Below, piece after piece: positions 54,891 to 64,000 of a DNA stretch of 64,000 nucleotides (the stretch's first letter is position 1; every line of letters starts with the position of its first letter). The DNA is from Symbiodinium natans. Lineage: Eukaryota > Sar > Dinophyceae > Suessiales > Symbiodiniaceae. The notes below the pieces were generated by a model. That model was given only the letters and a program-made list of their open reading frames with translations, ran no database searches and was not told the DNA's origin. The position numbers were made by a program, and so were the translations under genes. The stretch covers positions 62,001 to 126,000 of the forward strand of contig CAJNDS010002687.1 in the NCBI GenBank assembly GCA_905221605.1, read 5' to 3'.

Positions 54891-55332
54891 GTTGAACGGA
54901 GCTTCCGCGTAGCCCGATGCAATGTGCCTTCTGAGCCCTTCTCTGAGGCCCTGTGCTGTGGATTCGACTCAGCGACATCCGGAGGAGGCCGATGCCCTGT
55001 CGCGCGAAAGCTAGCCAGATGTCAATACTCAAACAAACGTTGTAGATTCTCATTGCAGAGAGATTTCTGAGTTTCACCGCTGACAACCTCTTTCGATAGA
55101 GTTGTGTGTTCTGTTTCCGTCTTGCTTGCTTCAGTGTGATGAACGTAAAGTGAAAGCATAAGGTCGTGCAAAGAAGCCACATTCGACCCCTCCAAGTACA
55201 TGTCCGAGAGACCGGCGAAGAATCCACCGACAGGGAATCACGAGCCACCTTTGCTCGAAGATGACATGCGAACTATGGGTATATGCATATATGATTTGTC
55301 CACATGTGCACGACATGTCAGGGCAGGGCGTT

Positions 55333-55520
55333 TCAGGCTATCAAGCAGCTTCTCGGTAGATCCAAGGCCCATACCTGGAGCATCTCGATGGCTTCTCGAA
55401 TCCTTCCTCGGAACTCTAGTGGCAGGCTCTTGAGGGTCGACTTTCTTCGGCTTTCTGTGCAGTTCCTGCCTTCATCCATTTCAAGCTTGTGCTGGATGCG
55501 CATGATGTCATCCACGGCGC
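55333..55520 (-). CDS. Exon with GT donor (minus strand)
   Basis: VDDIMRIQHKLEMDEGRN, later LPLEFRGRIREAIEMLQ, ends at a CAG-GTATGG donor. The block is strongly charged and helical and has no credible plus-strand rival. Not identified. Confidence 0.6.
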
Positions 55521-55679
55521 AGCCTTCTTCAATACAACCTGCGGGGCTTCAACTCTGTCCCAGGTGCCACCTTACATAATCTTACATCATCTTACATCTG
55601 CATCAACTTGTTCTGCCAGCCTGCTGCCTCTTCCTCCACAAAGTGAGTTGCCTTGCAATGGGGGGGGCTTGTCATGGAG

Positions 55680-56101
55680 TGCTGCCGGGCCATACGTCAT
55701 TGAGAAGGCTGACCTCTGGAAGGGGCAAGTGGCGCTCTTCAAGTGCCTGATCCCGGATTACACGCAGGCTCCACCTTCATGCAAAGCTGCGTGCTTGTGC
55801 AATAACACTCTGGGGCCTCCCCCGCGCTTTCGTCCGCGAGGGCCTCATGCAACTCAGGCTTTCCAAGATCTTCAAGTCTACTTCGGCTGCGGCGTTATTG
55901 GTCATGGCCCTCGTTGCTGGCACAGGATGCTCCGATTCGAAGTCCCTCAAGAATTGCCCTCACACTCGGTGCCACACACGGCGAAGCACACGAGCGTGTG
56001 GCCTTTCGGATCAGCGCTGTCGCGCAGACGACACCGTGGACAGCAGAGATACAACGGTCGAACGTGAAGTGATTGCAGTCCGAGCACTGGCGAGGGTATG
56101 A
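55680..56101 (+). CDS. Candidate plus-strand exons with a hydrophobic segment
   Basis: Plus strand 55690-55775 reads GPYVIEKADLWKGQVALFKC with mostly G or C at third positions. The frame from 55847 reads MQLRLSKIFKSTSAAALLVM then ALVAGTGC, a basic start followed by a hydrophobic segment and cysteine, like a signal or anchor. It continues polar to a stop at 56101. The minus strand over 55895-56167 is open too. A real plus-strand gene is possible but unproven. Confidence 0.4.
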
Positions 56102-56270
56102 GACGAAGGAAGGAGTGGCCAGGAAGCCGAAGGCGACCTCAGAAAGAGCCGCGGTACAGAGTCTCAAGGTAGCTACATGGTCCCCGATTATGGGCCCTTT
56201 AAGGGGGACCCCTTGTGCACCCCATACTTCAGAATCCGTTAAAGAGGGTGAGGGACCATATTAAGGGCCC

Positions 56271-56620
56271 ATGAAACTTCCCTTAGACCTAGGACGCGCC
56301 GGTGCAACTAAGTATAGCCAAGAAGGAGGGCTAATTCGGCCTCACATGGCCTCTCACATGCCTCCCATTCATCAAAGTCACAGCCAGCAGGGTGAGGCCG
56401 CGAAGCACGCGCTGAGCCATGGGAGCTCTCTCCAGGTCCAAGGAATCGCACGTTTTGGGCGCTTGAGACAAAAGTCTGTGGACAAAAGTCTTTCAGTGCA
56501 CACTAAGAGTTGGCATCTGACAGAACCGGGCCATGCTACAGGATCTACAAACTTGACAAAGCCCTTGCCTCCAGGAACTCGTGCGGTCGGCACTGTGTTT
56601 CCCGAAAAGTGGGCTGCCAA
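56271..56620. other. Unassigned, open plus-strand frame
   Basis: A 152-codon plus-strand frame starts at 56271, but its 3' half overlaps a better minus-strand exon. Its 5' half is Ser/His/Gln-rich without splice signals. Not called as a gene. Confidence 0.3.
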
Positions 56621-56629
56621 CCTTGCATC

Positions 56630-57440
56630 TCAGATGCAGCGCCCAGCCCAATCACTCATGTGGCAGGAAGTGCTTAGAAAGGGGGCCAGGCCTTCAGACA
56701 GGAGCAGGGCATACATCTCGGCAACATGATACAGGACCTGACACGAGACCCGCAAACAAGAACTGGAGCTTGACATCTGAATGCAGCCATGGTGCCTTCG
56801 CGTGTGCTGGTCGAAGCATGCCATCTTTGGTTGCGGCTGATATGTAAAACAGCCTGGCGAGACGAGACTTCCCCGCAAATAGTATGAGACTCAAGGTCGT
56901 CTGCAACGGACAACGGAACCCATCAGGAATCCATGCCCGCTAGACAGGGCTGCGAAGGGCGACGGCACAACCTCCTCAAGCACCTACCAAAAGCAGAGCG
57001 GCTGATTGGGGCCAACCCAGGCAGTGCACTCAAGAAAGAGACCGAGGCAAGCCTGCTCCACTGTTTGAATCTCCATTTTGGAAGCTTTCATGGTCGTGGC
57101 AGCCGCTGCAATTTCCTGGCTTCCAGGACTTCCTGAAGAGCAAACCCCTGGCAGCCTTCTGCAGTGCTCTGCAGCTCCAAGCTCAACGCACGTCAGGCCG
57201 GCCAGCTTCTTGCTTCGGACCTCCATCTTATCATCGGTGGCTCCCAGAAGCTGCGCGAGCACCTCATGCGAGAAGGGCGACACAGCCCAAAGGCAAGCAG
57301 CACCTCTTGCGAAACTTGAGGCGGACCCTGACCAATCTCGAGGATTACAATATGAACAGTCAACAAATATGACCAAGTGGCGTATGAAACCGTCTTGAGC
57401 CACCTGCATGCAGGGCCAAGCGTCAAGAATCGAGCCCATC
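56630..57440 (-). CDS. Exons of an unidentified gene (minus strand)
   Basis: A long block (about 57000-57300) reads AACLWAVSPFSHEVLAQLLG then DKMEVRSKKLAGLTCVELGA and KASKMEIQTVEQACLGLFLE. After a GTGTCAG acceptor near 56745, VLYHVAEMYALLLSEGLAPF follows. Both are helical and GC3-rich. They start a minus-strand run that continues upstream to 60.6 kb. Not identified. Confidence 0.63.
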
Positions 57441-57489
57441 GTCCGCTAATAAAGCATTGATGTCTTGAGACGCTGACTCTTCACGGCGT

Positions 57490-58330
57490 CTGCGCTTCAT
57501 GATGTCCTCACAGACGGGCACAGTAGTGGCATGTCATCTTGCTCTTGACCAATGCAGGACATGCTGTTGCGGGGCCCCAGCCAGGAAGACCGGGACGTGC
57601 TCCCAGTCCGAGCCACCAAGCCTAAATCAAAGGCTATCCCCTTCGCTGCCCCCCGAAGCTCATGGCATCATTCCGGCAAAGCAGACCGAGCTGGCGACAT
57701 TGCTTCCCGAAAAGCTGGCACTCCTTTGCTATGACAGCTCTTCACTCTCACCCACCAGAGACGAGACAGCCTTCTTTTGAAGTTCGGCTCCCGGCTGGAC
57801 AGCAGCAGCATCGTCTCTCCAGCCACCCTGACCTGCGAGAAGTCACAGGGAAGCTGAGTCCAAATCTGTCCGGGAATTCCACTGCGCGGACTTGTGCTGA
57901 GCCTGCTCCTCAAGCAAGACGAGCCTGGCAGACTTGTCAAACATACAAAGAGCGCAACGAGCATCGTGTAGACGTGTAGACTGAGCCCGGCATGGTTTGA
58001 ATTATATAACGTTGTCCTGTCTGGTTTCTCATAATCTCTCATACGATGACCAATGAGTTTGCCGCTCTTTCGCTATCACGGTTGAGAAGCAACGGCACAT
58101 TCTGATGCTTGAACAACTCCGTGTGTTCCAAATGCAAGGTGAGCAACCAGTTTTGTGGCAGGCACGGCAATCATGTCGGGCGAACTCGGCATCTCCGGGA
58201 CGCGCAGCTTCAAGGCGATGAATGATGTCCAGCACCAAGCGCAGGAAGGGAAAGACCTTTGAATCAGAAAAAGCGATGTGCGCTCAAATGAACTTCTGCA
58301 ACAGCCCGTCTTCGGGTCTGGCCGGAACAC
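57490..58330 (-). CDS. Exon series of an unidentified gene (minus strand)
   Basis: Blocks are FLRLVLDIIHRLEAARPGDA (about 58185-58255), DFSQVRVAGETMLLLSSREP then NFKRRLSRLWWVRVKSCHS (about 57735-57850), and IAFDLGLVARTGSTSRSSWL then SMSCIGQEQDDMPLLCP (about 57510-57635). Overlapping alternative frames near 58.1 kb leave one boundary open. Not identified. Confidence 0.6.
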
Positions 58331-58419
58331 ATTCAGGATTCAATCCCTCCAGGGCCGTCTTGTCATCGGCGGATTCCAACTCCTTCAACTAGCTTTCATA
58401 TATCTGCAACCTCAGCATA

Positions 58420-59180
58420 TTATAATATTTCAGCTAGCCTCAAACTGAAGTCCTTTGCCAGCACCGCATAGCACCAGTTGCAGGCCTGGATCACCGCCTT
58501 TGAAACACTTGCGAGGCAGCACAAGTCCAGTCCTGGAAAATTAACTGAGCCAAGCACCAGCGGCACGCCACGAATTGCCGTCGCATTGTGCTCGGGAGAG
58601 GGGAGGAGCATTGCAATGATGCCCTTGCACACCGGAAACATGCTGCATGTGCAAACATTCCAAGAAAACTCACATGAACACGTGGTCAATGGTATCAAAG
58701 TCGGTCCTCAAAGTGACCATTCACGAGCAGATCATTGATAGCAATGCGGGAGATGCTGCGGAACACGAACACCGGCACCACCGTCAGTACGAACTCCTAC
58801 CAGGATCCCTTTCAGCACTGCTGCAAGGATGCAGGATCAGATTGCTCAAGCCAGGCCATCCTCCTTGCCGTCACCCTTGCTGGTGGCCCTGTCGAAGCCA
58901 CAGAAGACCCTGCCTGCCAGCGTTGAGCCATGCTTCGAGACATGCCAGCATTCATCATGTGCAAAAGCATGTACGCATCCTTGTGCAGATGATGGCCCGC
59001 TTTCATCAAAGGAGCTTTGATCAAGATTGGAGTGAGCCCTAGAAGCCGCTGTTCTGTGATGCAGTGGTCATTGGCTTCTGTGCAATATTGCAGAAGAGCT
59101 TCCCACAATGGCCTTGCGAAATCTTGGCAAATCCCGGCTTGAAGGCGACTTTGACGACATCTCCTCAAGGCCATCAGGGG
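58420..59180 (-). CDS. Exon series of an unidentified gene (minus strand)
   Basis: A block at about 58900-59150 reads FARPLWEALLQYCTEANDHC then KAGHHLHKDAYMLLHMMNAG. A second at 58420-58640 reads AMLLPSPEHNATAIRGVPLV then KAVIQACNWCYAVLAKDFSL and stops at 58420 after RLAEIL. Armadillo/HEAT-like helical texture, but no repeat unit can be aligned by eye. Not identified. Confidence 0.65.
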
Positions 59181-59239
59181 CTGCTGCCTCTGCTGCCCAC
59201 CCTACTTCCAACTCCTTAGAACCGGTCACTCGACAGCAC

Positions 59240-59710
59240 TCACATTAAATCACAGCCTGCTGTGCGCGTGCTCAGTGGAACTCGCGCTTTGTCTTCAATC
59301 CTCAGATCACTCGCAGTGGAAGGCAACGTCAAAGATTTCATAGCAGAAAGGGGAGCGAACACCCGAAGATGTGTGAATTTCTGCTCAACACTGATGTAGA
59401 CCAAGGTGGGAGCTCCAGGGACATTGCTTGATCTGGGCCTGCGTCGGGCTGCTCTACTCTCTACGAAGGTTCTCAAAGTCATCGGGATGATACATGTGGA
59501 CGTGTCATGTTCATGGCCGTTGCCAGTCGGCGCACCAGTCGGGGTGAGTAGGATGTCGGTGTTCATGGCCTTCTTGCTCTCACATAGGACCTGCAAGCGA
59601 CGCATCAACCAGAGGTTCCACATGCGGTTTGTTGGCTGCCCTGGCCTTGACGCTGATTGCGCCGGGCACCTCGAAGGGCAAAGCATGGAAGACCTTTGTG
59701 CCATCATCCA
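59240..59710 (-). CDS. Long exon of an unidentified gene (minus strand)
   Basis: The frame is open for 155 codons with MWNLWLMRRLQVLCESKKAM, then DTSTCIIPMTLRTFVESRAA, then LVYISVEQKFTHLRVFAPLS. It is one of the longer exons of the window and beta-rich in its second half. Its stop at 59240 lies close to the acceptor of the next block, so the exon end is uncertain. Not identified. Confidence 0.63.
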   Translation of the reverse strand, partial: WMMAQRSSMLCPSRCPAQSASRPGQPTNRMWNLWLMRRLQVLCESKKAMNTDILLTPTGAPTGNGHEHDTSTCIIPMTLRTFVESRAARRRPRSSNVPGAPTLVYISVEQKFTHLRVFAPLSAMKSLTLPSTASDLRIEDKARVPLSTRTAGCDLM

Positions 59711-60199
59711 AGACCTTGTCCTGGCGAGGGTGAAGCATGAAGTCGTGACGCAAAGATACGCTGGAACACGAGATTTTTAGCCATGCAGGCTCGCCAAGGG
59801 CCCCACGAGGGTTGTATCCAAAGGAAAGCGCTTTACCAGCTCCGTGACCTTAGGCATGCAAAGGCTCGGGGAAGCCCCGAAAGGCTGTGCATGGACAGAC
59901 ACACCCTACACCCTGCCCTGCACTACTCAACTATCAGCGATGCAGGCTGTGGAAAAGAAACCTTCGCAACGCTTGCATCATCAGCAGCCGAAGAGACACC
60001 AACATCTTGGCCGGGCACGAGTCCCGTCGACAGGTACGTCAGAATCATTCCTGGCAGAGATTGGCAGGTTGCGCCAACGAGTCGGCTTCGGAAACCGGCT
60101 TTCGACCCCTTTCCCCCTCCACTCTCAGCCGGTGCCGCTCGACGCGAAGGTGGCCACTGAATCGGCCGCTTCCGGCTGCCCTTTCATTCGCAGCGGCTT

Positions 60200-60560
60200 C
60201 GCCGACCTGGGCAGGGTCGCGCGTCGCCAAAACCACGAAACCAAAATGGTGGCTTGAAAGGGAACCAGGGGATACTGACACAATCCGAGCAACTCCAGGA
60301 GCTGCCGCAGGGAGTCGAAGAGGAGCGAGTTCTGCTCGGTCGTGGGCAGGTGCCGCAGCCTTGGAAGCGACAAGTGCGGAAGACTCCGGGGGGGGAGGCG
60401 TCGCTCAGCGATCCTCGGAAACATCTGAAAAACAACGACGCGCATCTGAAGTGCCGCATCTTCGCCCCCAAGTTCTTTGGATCGACGCGGACGCTCGCGC
60501 AAGTCGTCTGACCACTGCGCTCTATATGGCTGAAACCTCCCTACCTTGACCAAGAAAGAA
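60200..60560 (-). CDS. Exon of an unidentified gene (minus strand)
   Basis: The minus strand reads RSLPHLSLPRLRHLPTTEQN then LLFDSLRQLLELLGLCQYPL. The second half is an amphipathic helix. The 220-codon plus-strand frame over 59887-60549 is Arg/Ser-rich and is treated as a shadow. Start not located. Confidence 0.5.
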
Positions 60561-60574
60561 CAACCATACAGCAA

Positions 60575-61110
60575 CCATTCTTGAAATAGCAGATGCGAAA
60601 CCTCTCAAACCCCCCTTTGGAACAATTACTCTAGCTCGTTCCCGCTTGCCCTGGTAGAGCAGAGTATGTCTTACTCTTGCTCACTAGAAGGCTCGGGTGT
60701 TGCTCCCAGAGCGCAAAGTCTTGCGACTGAGCGCCGGCAGCAATGGAGTGAAAAGACGTGCTACATCGTGCATCGGGCAATAGAATCAGTTTGGCTGACT
60801 GCCAGTCGACGAAAATCGATAGGTCCTATAGGCCGCTAGGCGATGAAAATCAAGATTTGTGTGAAGACTGTTGCACAGGATCTGGTCATCGTGACACGTC
60901 GTTTCGCCAAACCTGGGGCAGCCATTTTGCTGAGTTTTTTCGTTGGCATCTCAGCCAACACGAGGGTGTTGGCCCTCGCATCGCAGCAGTGCACACAAAT
61001 CCATGGCTGGAGTAGTCTTCGGTTGACTGCAAGAGCAGCTACGCGCTGTGCAGCTACTGAAGCAGAAGATTTGTGGGCACCAGAAGCTGCGGCTCCTAAA
61101 CTTAATTACA
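60575..61110. other. Spacer between minus-strand units
   Basis: I see no exon here. It lies downstream of the WW-domain gene's last placed exon and upstream of the 60.2-60.6 kb exon, so it may contain the 3' end of the former and the 5' region of the latter. Confidence 0.45.
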
Positions 61111-61119
61111 TATACATGT

Positions 61120-61295
61120 TTACTCAAGCTGTGGGAATCGTCCAGCTCGATTGGTTGGTCGCCCGATTGTAGTAATACGTCCTTGGAGCAAGGTGACATG
61201 CAACCAGCCACACAACATGACGATCCACAGTAAGCAAGACACTTGCCACTCCCCGCATCCACACCCTGCTCCCATCCAGCGGGAAGCGCTGGCGC
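61120..61295 (-). CDS. Second WW domain, split by a 61-bp GT-AG intron; probable C-terminus
   Basis: Exon 61243-61295 follows a CTCAG acceptor and reads APALPAGWEQGVDAGSGK, the first strand and turn of a WW domain with its first Trp. The intron 61182-61242 runs GTGTCT to CCAAG. The next exon starts at 61181 and supplies TYYYNRATNQSSWTIPTA with the tyrosine pair, Asn and second Trp, then TGA. The domain has both signature tryptophans and the proline after the second. WW domains bind proline-rich peptides, often in splicing and transcription factors. The domain ending at the stop suggests a C-terminal position. Confidence 0.78.
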
Positions 61296-61339
61296 CTGAG
61301 CACAGGAGCTTGCAATGCTCACAACACACGCGCACATTC

Positions 61340-61886
61340 CTTCGAATTCTTTGGGCTCCCAGCCTCAGCTGGAGGCTGAGCTTGGCTAGCTCCATCGACT
61401 GGAGCAGTCGCACCGTCTACGGCCGGCACTGCTTCCGCAGCTGGTGCTTCAGCGGCCGGAGCAGTCGCCGGATCGGTTGCTAGTGCTGGTGCTGTCGCTG
61501 CTGGGCTGGTTAGTGCAGTCGCCGGTGCGCTCGCTAGCGCAGTGGCTGGTGCACCTAAGGCAGTGCCTGGCACAGCGCCTGGTGCAGCACCAGGTGCTGG
61601 TGCTGTTGCAACTAACATTTGGGGCATCGCAGCTGCAGGTGCCGGAGGCACCCAGCTTGTCTCGCCCGTTGACCTATTTGCGTAGTAGACCTGCCACAGG
61701 CTGCTGTACGTTGCTCTCTCACTTGCTTGTCTCGGAGACGCTGTGACCCTCACTGTTGGTGACTTTTGTGCTCTTGGAGCAAGAAGACAATCTCAATTCC
61801 TCAAACTTCTGGAGCAAGCGCCTTGCCGCTGGCTGGGTCGACTGCTTGCTCCCAGCCAGGAGGCAAGGCGGGCACTGCAGTGGGCG
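61340..61886 (-). CDS. First WW domain and Ala/Pro-rich linker
   Basis: Exon 61822-61886 (65 nt) starts after TGTCAG and reads PTAVPALPPGWEQAVDPASGK up to a GC donor (AAG-GCGCTT). A 131-bp intron follows. The next exon starts at 61690 after GGCAG and reads VYYANRSTGETSWVPP, then a long Ala/Pro/Thr linker (APGAAPGAVPGTALGA and so on) to about 61364. There a GAG-GCTGGG donor would give a 68-bp intron before the second WW domain. Both WW tryptophans and the YY pair are present. The linker is low-complexity and probably disordered. Confidence 0.78.
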
Positions 61887-62045
61887 CTGACAGCACACCT
61901 TCAGGACAGCTTGACAAAGATACCATCATAGCATAGTGGAAGCAACCAAACACCTAAGCCCTTTGCCAGGGGTGCCGGGCAGCACAGCATAACCTGCCGG
62001 CCACACTGTCTTGTTACCCAGTAGCAGCAAGAGACCCTGGGTTGC

Positions 62046-62600
62046 GCTTGGGGCCTGCTGGCAGCGCTCCCTGCAAGGTGCCTGGCAGTCCGCCTGACAG
62101 CGTCACGCCACCCATCGCCATGCCAGGAATTGCTCCTCTAGCACCAAAGATTGAAACGAAGCTCATCTCAGAGCTTGCATCTTTCATCATCTTTCAACAT
62201 TTCCTATCTCGACATTGTCGGACCCGCAAGATGATTCCGGGGTCCTTGGACGGCGCCGTACCCCGCAGGCATCGTTGCTGCCTTGCAATCCCAGCGGTCC
62301 CAGCGCGGCTAAAATGGGTAGACAAGTCGAGCATACGTGCAAAACACCCCTAGGCATGGCCACAGCACGGCAAGGGTATCGCGTCGGCCTGCAGACCCGC
62401 AACGCCGTAAGGGGAGTAGCGCTGCCTTGGTCTTTAGCGTGGAAATGTTGCCGCGTCTACGGTGCCCGCACACGATTCCAATGCGGCCAAGGAACAGGTC
62501 CACATACCCGTTTGGAATGGCACCGTAGCCACCTGGTGCATCTCAAAGATCTACCAAGCAGCGACCGCTAGCACTGGTTCCCAGACGATGCGTGCGCATG
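62046..62600 (-). CDS. Gly/Ala/Pro-rich linker exons, probably of the WW gene
   Basis: The exon ending at 62046 reads AIPGMAMGGVTLSGGLPG then LQGALPAGPK. A GC donor (C-GCAACC, phase 1) joins it over 159 bp to the first WW exon, forming the codon CCG. Farther upstream, MPAGYGAVQG (about 62240-62270) and GGYGAIPNG (about 62495-62525, ending at a GTATGT donor) have the same Gly/Tyr/Ala/Pro flavour. Such linkers are common in RNA-binding proteins. The 62.2-62.5 kb exon ends are tentative. Confidence 0.5.
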
Positions 62601-62639
62601 GATGCGCCTGCCAAGCCGGCCAGGGCCCCTGAATTTCAG

Positions 62640-62810
62640 ATTCAAAGACATTCTCAAAGAGCATCCGCTCTCACCGGGGTTGCTTCATCAACTGAAACCT
62701 GGTTTTGGTGCTCTGCCACTTCCTTTGTCTGCAGTGCCCTGGCATGGCCTGGTGCCGCAGGCAGTGCAGCTGCTATGACGCCTTCCAGAATGCCTCACTC
62801 ACACGCTGGC
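62640..62810 (-). CDS. Possible connecting exon between cold-shock and WW regions
   Basis: The minus strand reads GVIAAALPAAPGHARALQTK then EVAEHQNQ, open to a stop near 62660. Composition is soluble and Ala-rich. If transcribed with its neighbours it would lie between the cold-shock domain and the Gly-rich linker. Confidence 0.4.
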
Positions 62811-62849
62811 TGCTCACACAAGCTCCATATCATAGGCTTCTCCGTTTGG

Positions 62850-63530
62850 GCTCCGGATTCCGGATGCCGTACGGATCCTTGCCGAGTGCTGTCCGAGGTG
62901 CTCCAGGTAGTTGCCTTCGGCTTGTTCGTCCGAGCCTGCAGATGCAGAAACTGCATGCAGGAAGTCCACCCGCAAGTACCAAGAATGTTGCAAACCAGAC
63001 AGCCCAACGACAAAACAAACACTGCGATTCCAGCTGCTCCAAAAAAGTCTGAATAGCCTCGATTTCTGACTCGAAGGTCACTCTCAGCCCCTCCCGGCAC
63101 TTGGACTCATCGGAACCTACCTGAGCACGCGTCAAGAAGTCGGATGAGGTATGCTGCCGGCTGCAAGCAGGCTGCCAGGTCATCCGAACTGCCGGCAAGG
63201 TGCCAGGTTGCGCGCCGGCGCAAAGATGTCTCCCTGACCAGGCCTACAGCGTCGGGGTTGCCAGCTATTCGGACCATACCCGACTGACAGTCCACGGTGA
63301 TTGGATGGCCGTTCTTTCAGGTTCGGGTCTGCGGCGTCTACGGTCCCGGGGTTGATTGTATTGTGGGCTTCAACCTGCTCGTAAAGTGAGCTGTCTAAGT
63401 GCGTAAAAAAAACAGCCTACCAACCTTTCTCGGGGAATCTACTTCACAAGTGATGCGAAGGCTGAGGTGCAGGCTCATCAGGTGTAATAAAACCAAAACC
63501 CTTGTCAGCGAAGAACTTCTTCAAGGTCCC
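62850..63530 (-). CDS. Cold-shock domain protein, domain split over four exons
   Basis: Exon a ends at 63471 and reads LGTLKKFFADKGFGFITPDEP, including the RNP1-like KGFGFI. Exon b (63204-63233) reads GDIFAPARNL, including the RNP2-like DIFAP where families usually have VFVH. Exon c (63058-63120) reads VGSDESKCREGLRVTFESEIE. Exon d starts at 62935 with ARTNKPKATTW. Donors are GC at 63470 (T-GCACCT), 63203 (CTG-GCACCT) and 63057 (GAG-GCTATT), all phase 0. Acceptors are CAG followed by G. Introns are 237, 83 and 122 bp. Joined, the exons give a complete domain of about 70 residues. Cold-shock domains bind single-stranded RNA or DNA. The domain is likely N-terminal in the protein. The His of the RNP2 motif is replaced by Pro. 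Confidence 0.75.
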
Positions 63531-63859
63531 CAGCCTCGGTTCTCGCTTCGTGTCCCTCAACATCCAAGAAGTTTGCAGCGGCAGACTGAGTTGCCGGCGG
63601 CATTGCGGGAGGCCGCGCACCCCCCACCGTGCCCGCTTGAGAGTCAACTTTCAGTGTCTTTCAGTAAAGGCTTTGCAAGTCAAGCGATACAGATGCAACA
63701 ACAAGGCATACTGAATGATGCGAGCAAGCACATGTGCTGTCACTGAGCCCACGGACAGTGACAACAGCGAATCAGGCACTTGCTCCAACCTGGACTTTGG
63801 GCATGGAGATATCATGAGACTGACCATGACGTGCAATCCCAAACATGGGGTTTACAGTA

Positions 63860-63960
63860 AAGCAGTTCCGTTCACGAGGCACCTGGGGCCCCGGCGCAGC
63901 AAGCATGCGCTTGGCGGTGCTGGAAGCACTCGCGAGGGCCCCCTGCGATAAGTGCATGAC
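63860..63960 (-). CDS. Possible upstream exon near the window edge
   Basis: After a TCGCAG acceptor near 63949, GALASASSTAKRMLAAPGPQ runs to a CCCCAG-GTGCCT donor near 63885. This would be upstream of the cold-shock exons, but frame continuity was not established. The window ends 40 bases farther on. Confidence 0.35.
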
Positions 63961-64000
63961 CTGACAAAAAACATCTCCGACATGCAGCGCCTCTACAGCG

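Noticed and set aside
59887-60549. 220-codon plus-strand ORF
   Set aside because: Arg/Ser/Ala-rich with an abrupt composition shift, antisense to minus-strand coding sequence.

Overview
The window reads as nuclear DNA of a dinoflagellate (Suessiales/Symbiodiniaceae-like). This is inferred from gene structure, not from a marker gene. Coding signal is present over most of the 64 kb, but it is broken into exons of about 30-250 nt separated by introns of about 50-240 bp. The introns I could place use GC as well as GT donors and end in AG, usually followed by G. Nearly all convincing exons lie on the minus strand, as expected of unidirectional dinoflagellate gene arrays. Simple-sequence DNA is abundant: (CA)n, (GA)n, (GAT)n, (TA)n, poly-C, and degenerate CCCTAAA repeats. 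There is no bacterial operon structure, no tRNA, no rRNA and no CRISPR array that I can see.

Layout. 1-1.2 kb: no supported gene. 1.2-4.4 kb: a 1086-bp unit in about 2.4 copies between two GT-rich microsatellites, then a 12-bp minisatellite. 4.37-23.8 kb: minus-strand exons almost without a break, apart from about 1.5 kb around a 570-bp CA-rich tract at 10.1-10.6 kb. 23.8-25.2 kb: GA tract and unassigned DNA. 25.2-28.2 kb: more minus-strand exons, then a possible plus-strand exon near 28.4 kb. 28.7-31.3 kb: a repeat block with a 33-nt poly-C, a CCATGG-rich degenerate array and TA/ATAG satellites. 31.3-34 kb: minus-strand exons. 34.0-35.2 kb: an AT-rich island. 36-40.1 kb: minus-strand exons, including membrane-type segments. 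40.3-41.65 kb: telomere-like repeats, a 0.9-kb GAT satellite and a triplicated C-tract motif. 41.8-51.3 kb: minus-strand exons. 51.46-52.86 kb: an intronless metallophosphoesterase gene. 53-56.3 kb: mixed strands. 56.6-60.6 kb: minus-strand exons. 61.1-63.5 kb: a multi-exon gene or genes with a cold-shock domain and two WW domains.

Only three protein families are recognised with confidence. (i) A secreted acid-sphingomyelinase/endopolyphosphatase-type phosphoesterase (51456-52859), the only long uninterrupted gene. (ii) A cold-shock domain rebuilt from four exons (62936-63530). (iii) A pair of WW domains (61120-61886), joined by Gly/Ala/Pro-rich coding exons that may place (ii) and (iii) in one RNA-binding protein. 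Other blocks are called from codon periodicity, amino-acid composition and splice sites and are left unnamed. Gene boundaries among them cannot be fixed without transcripts. Where exon ends are not stated, block limits are approximate and enclose introns.
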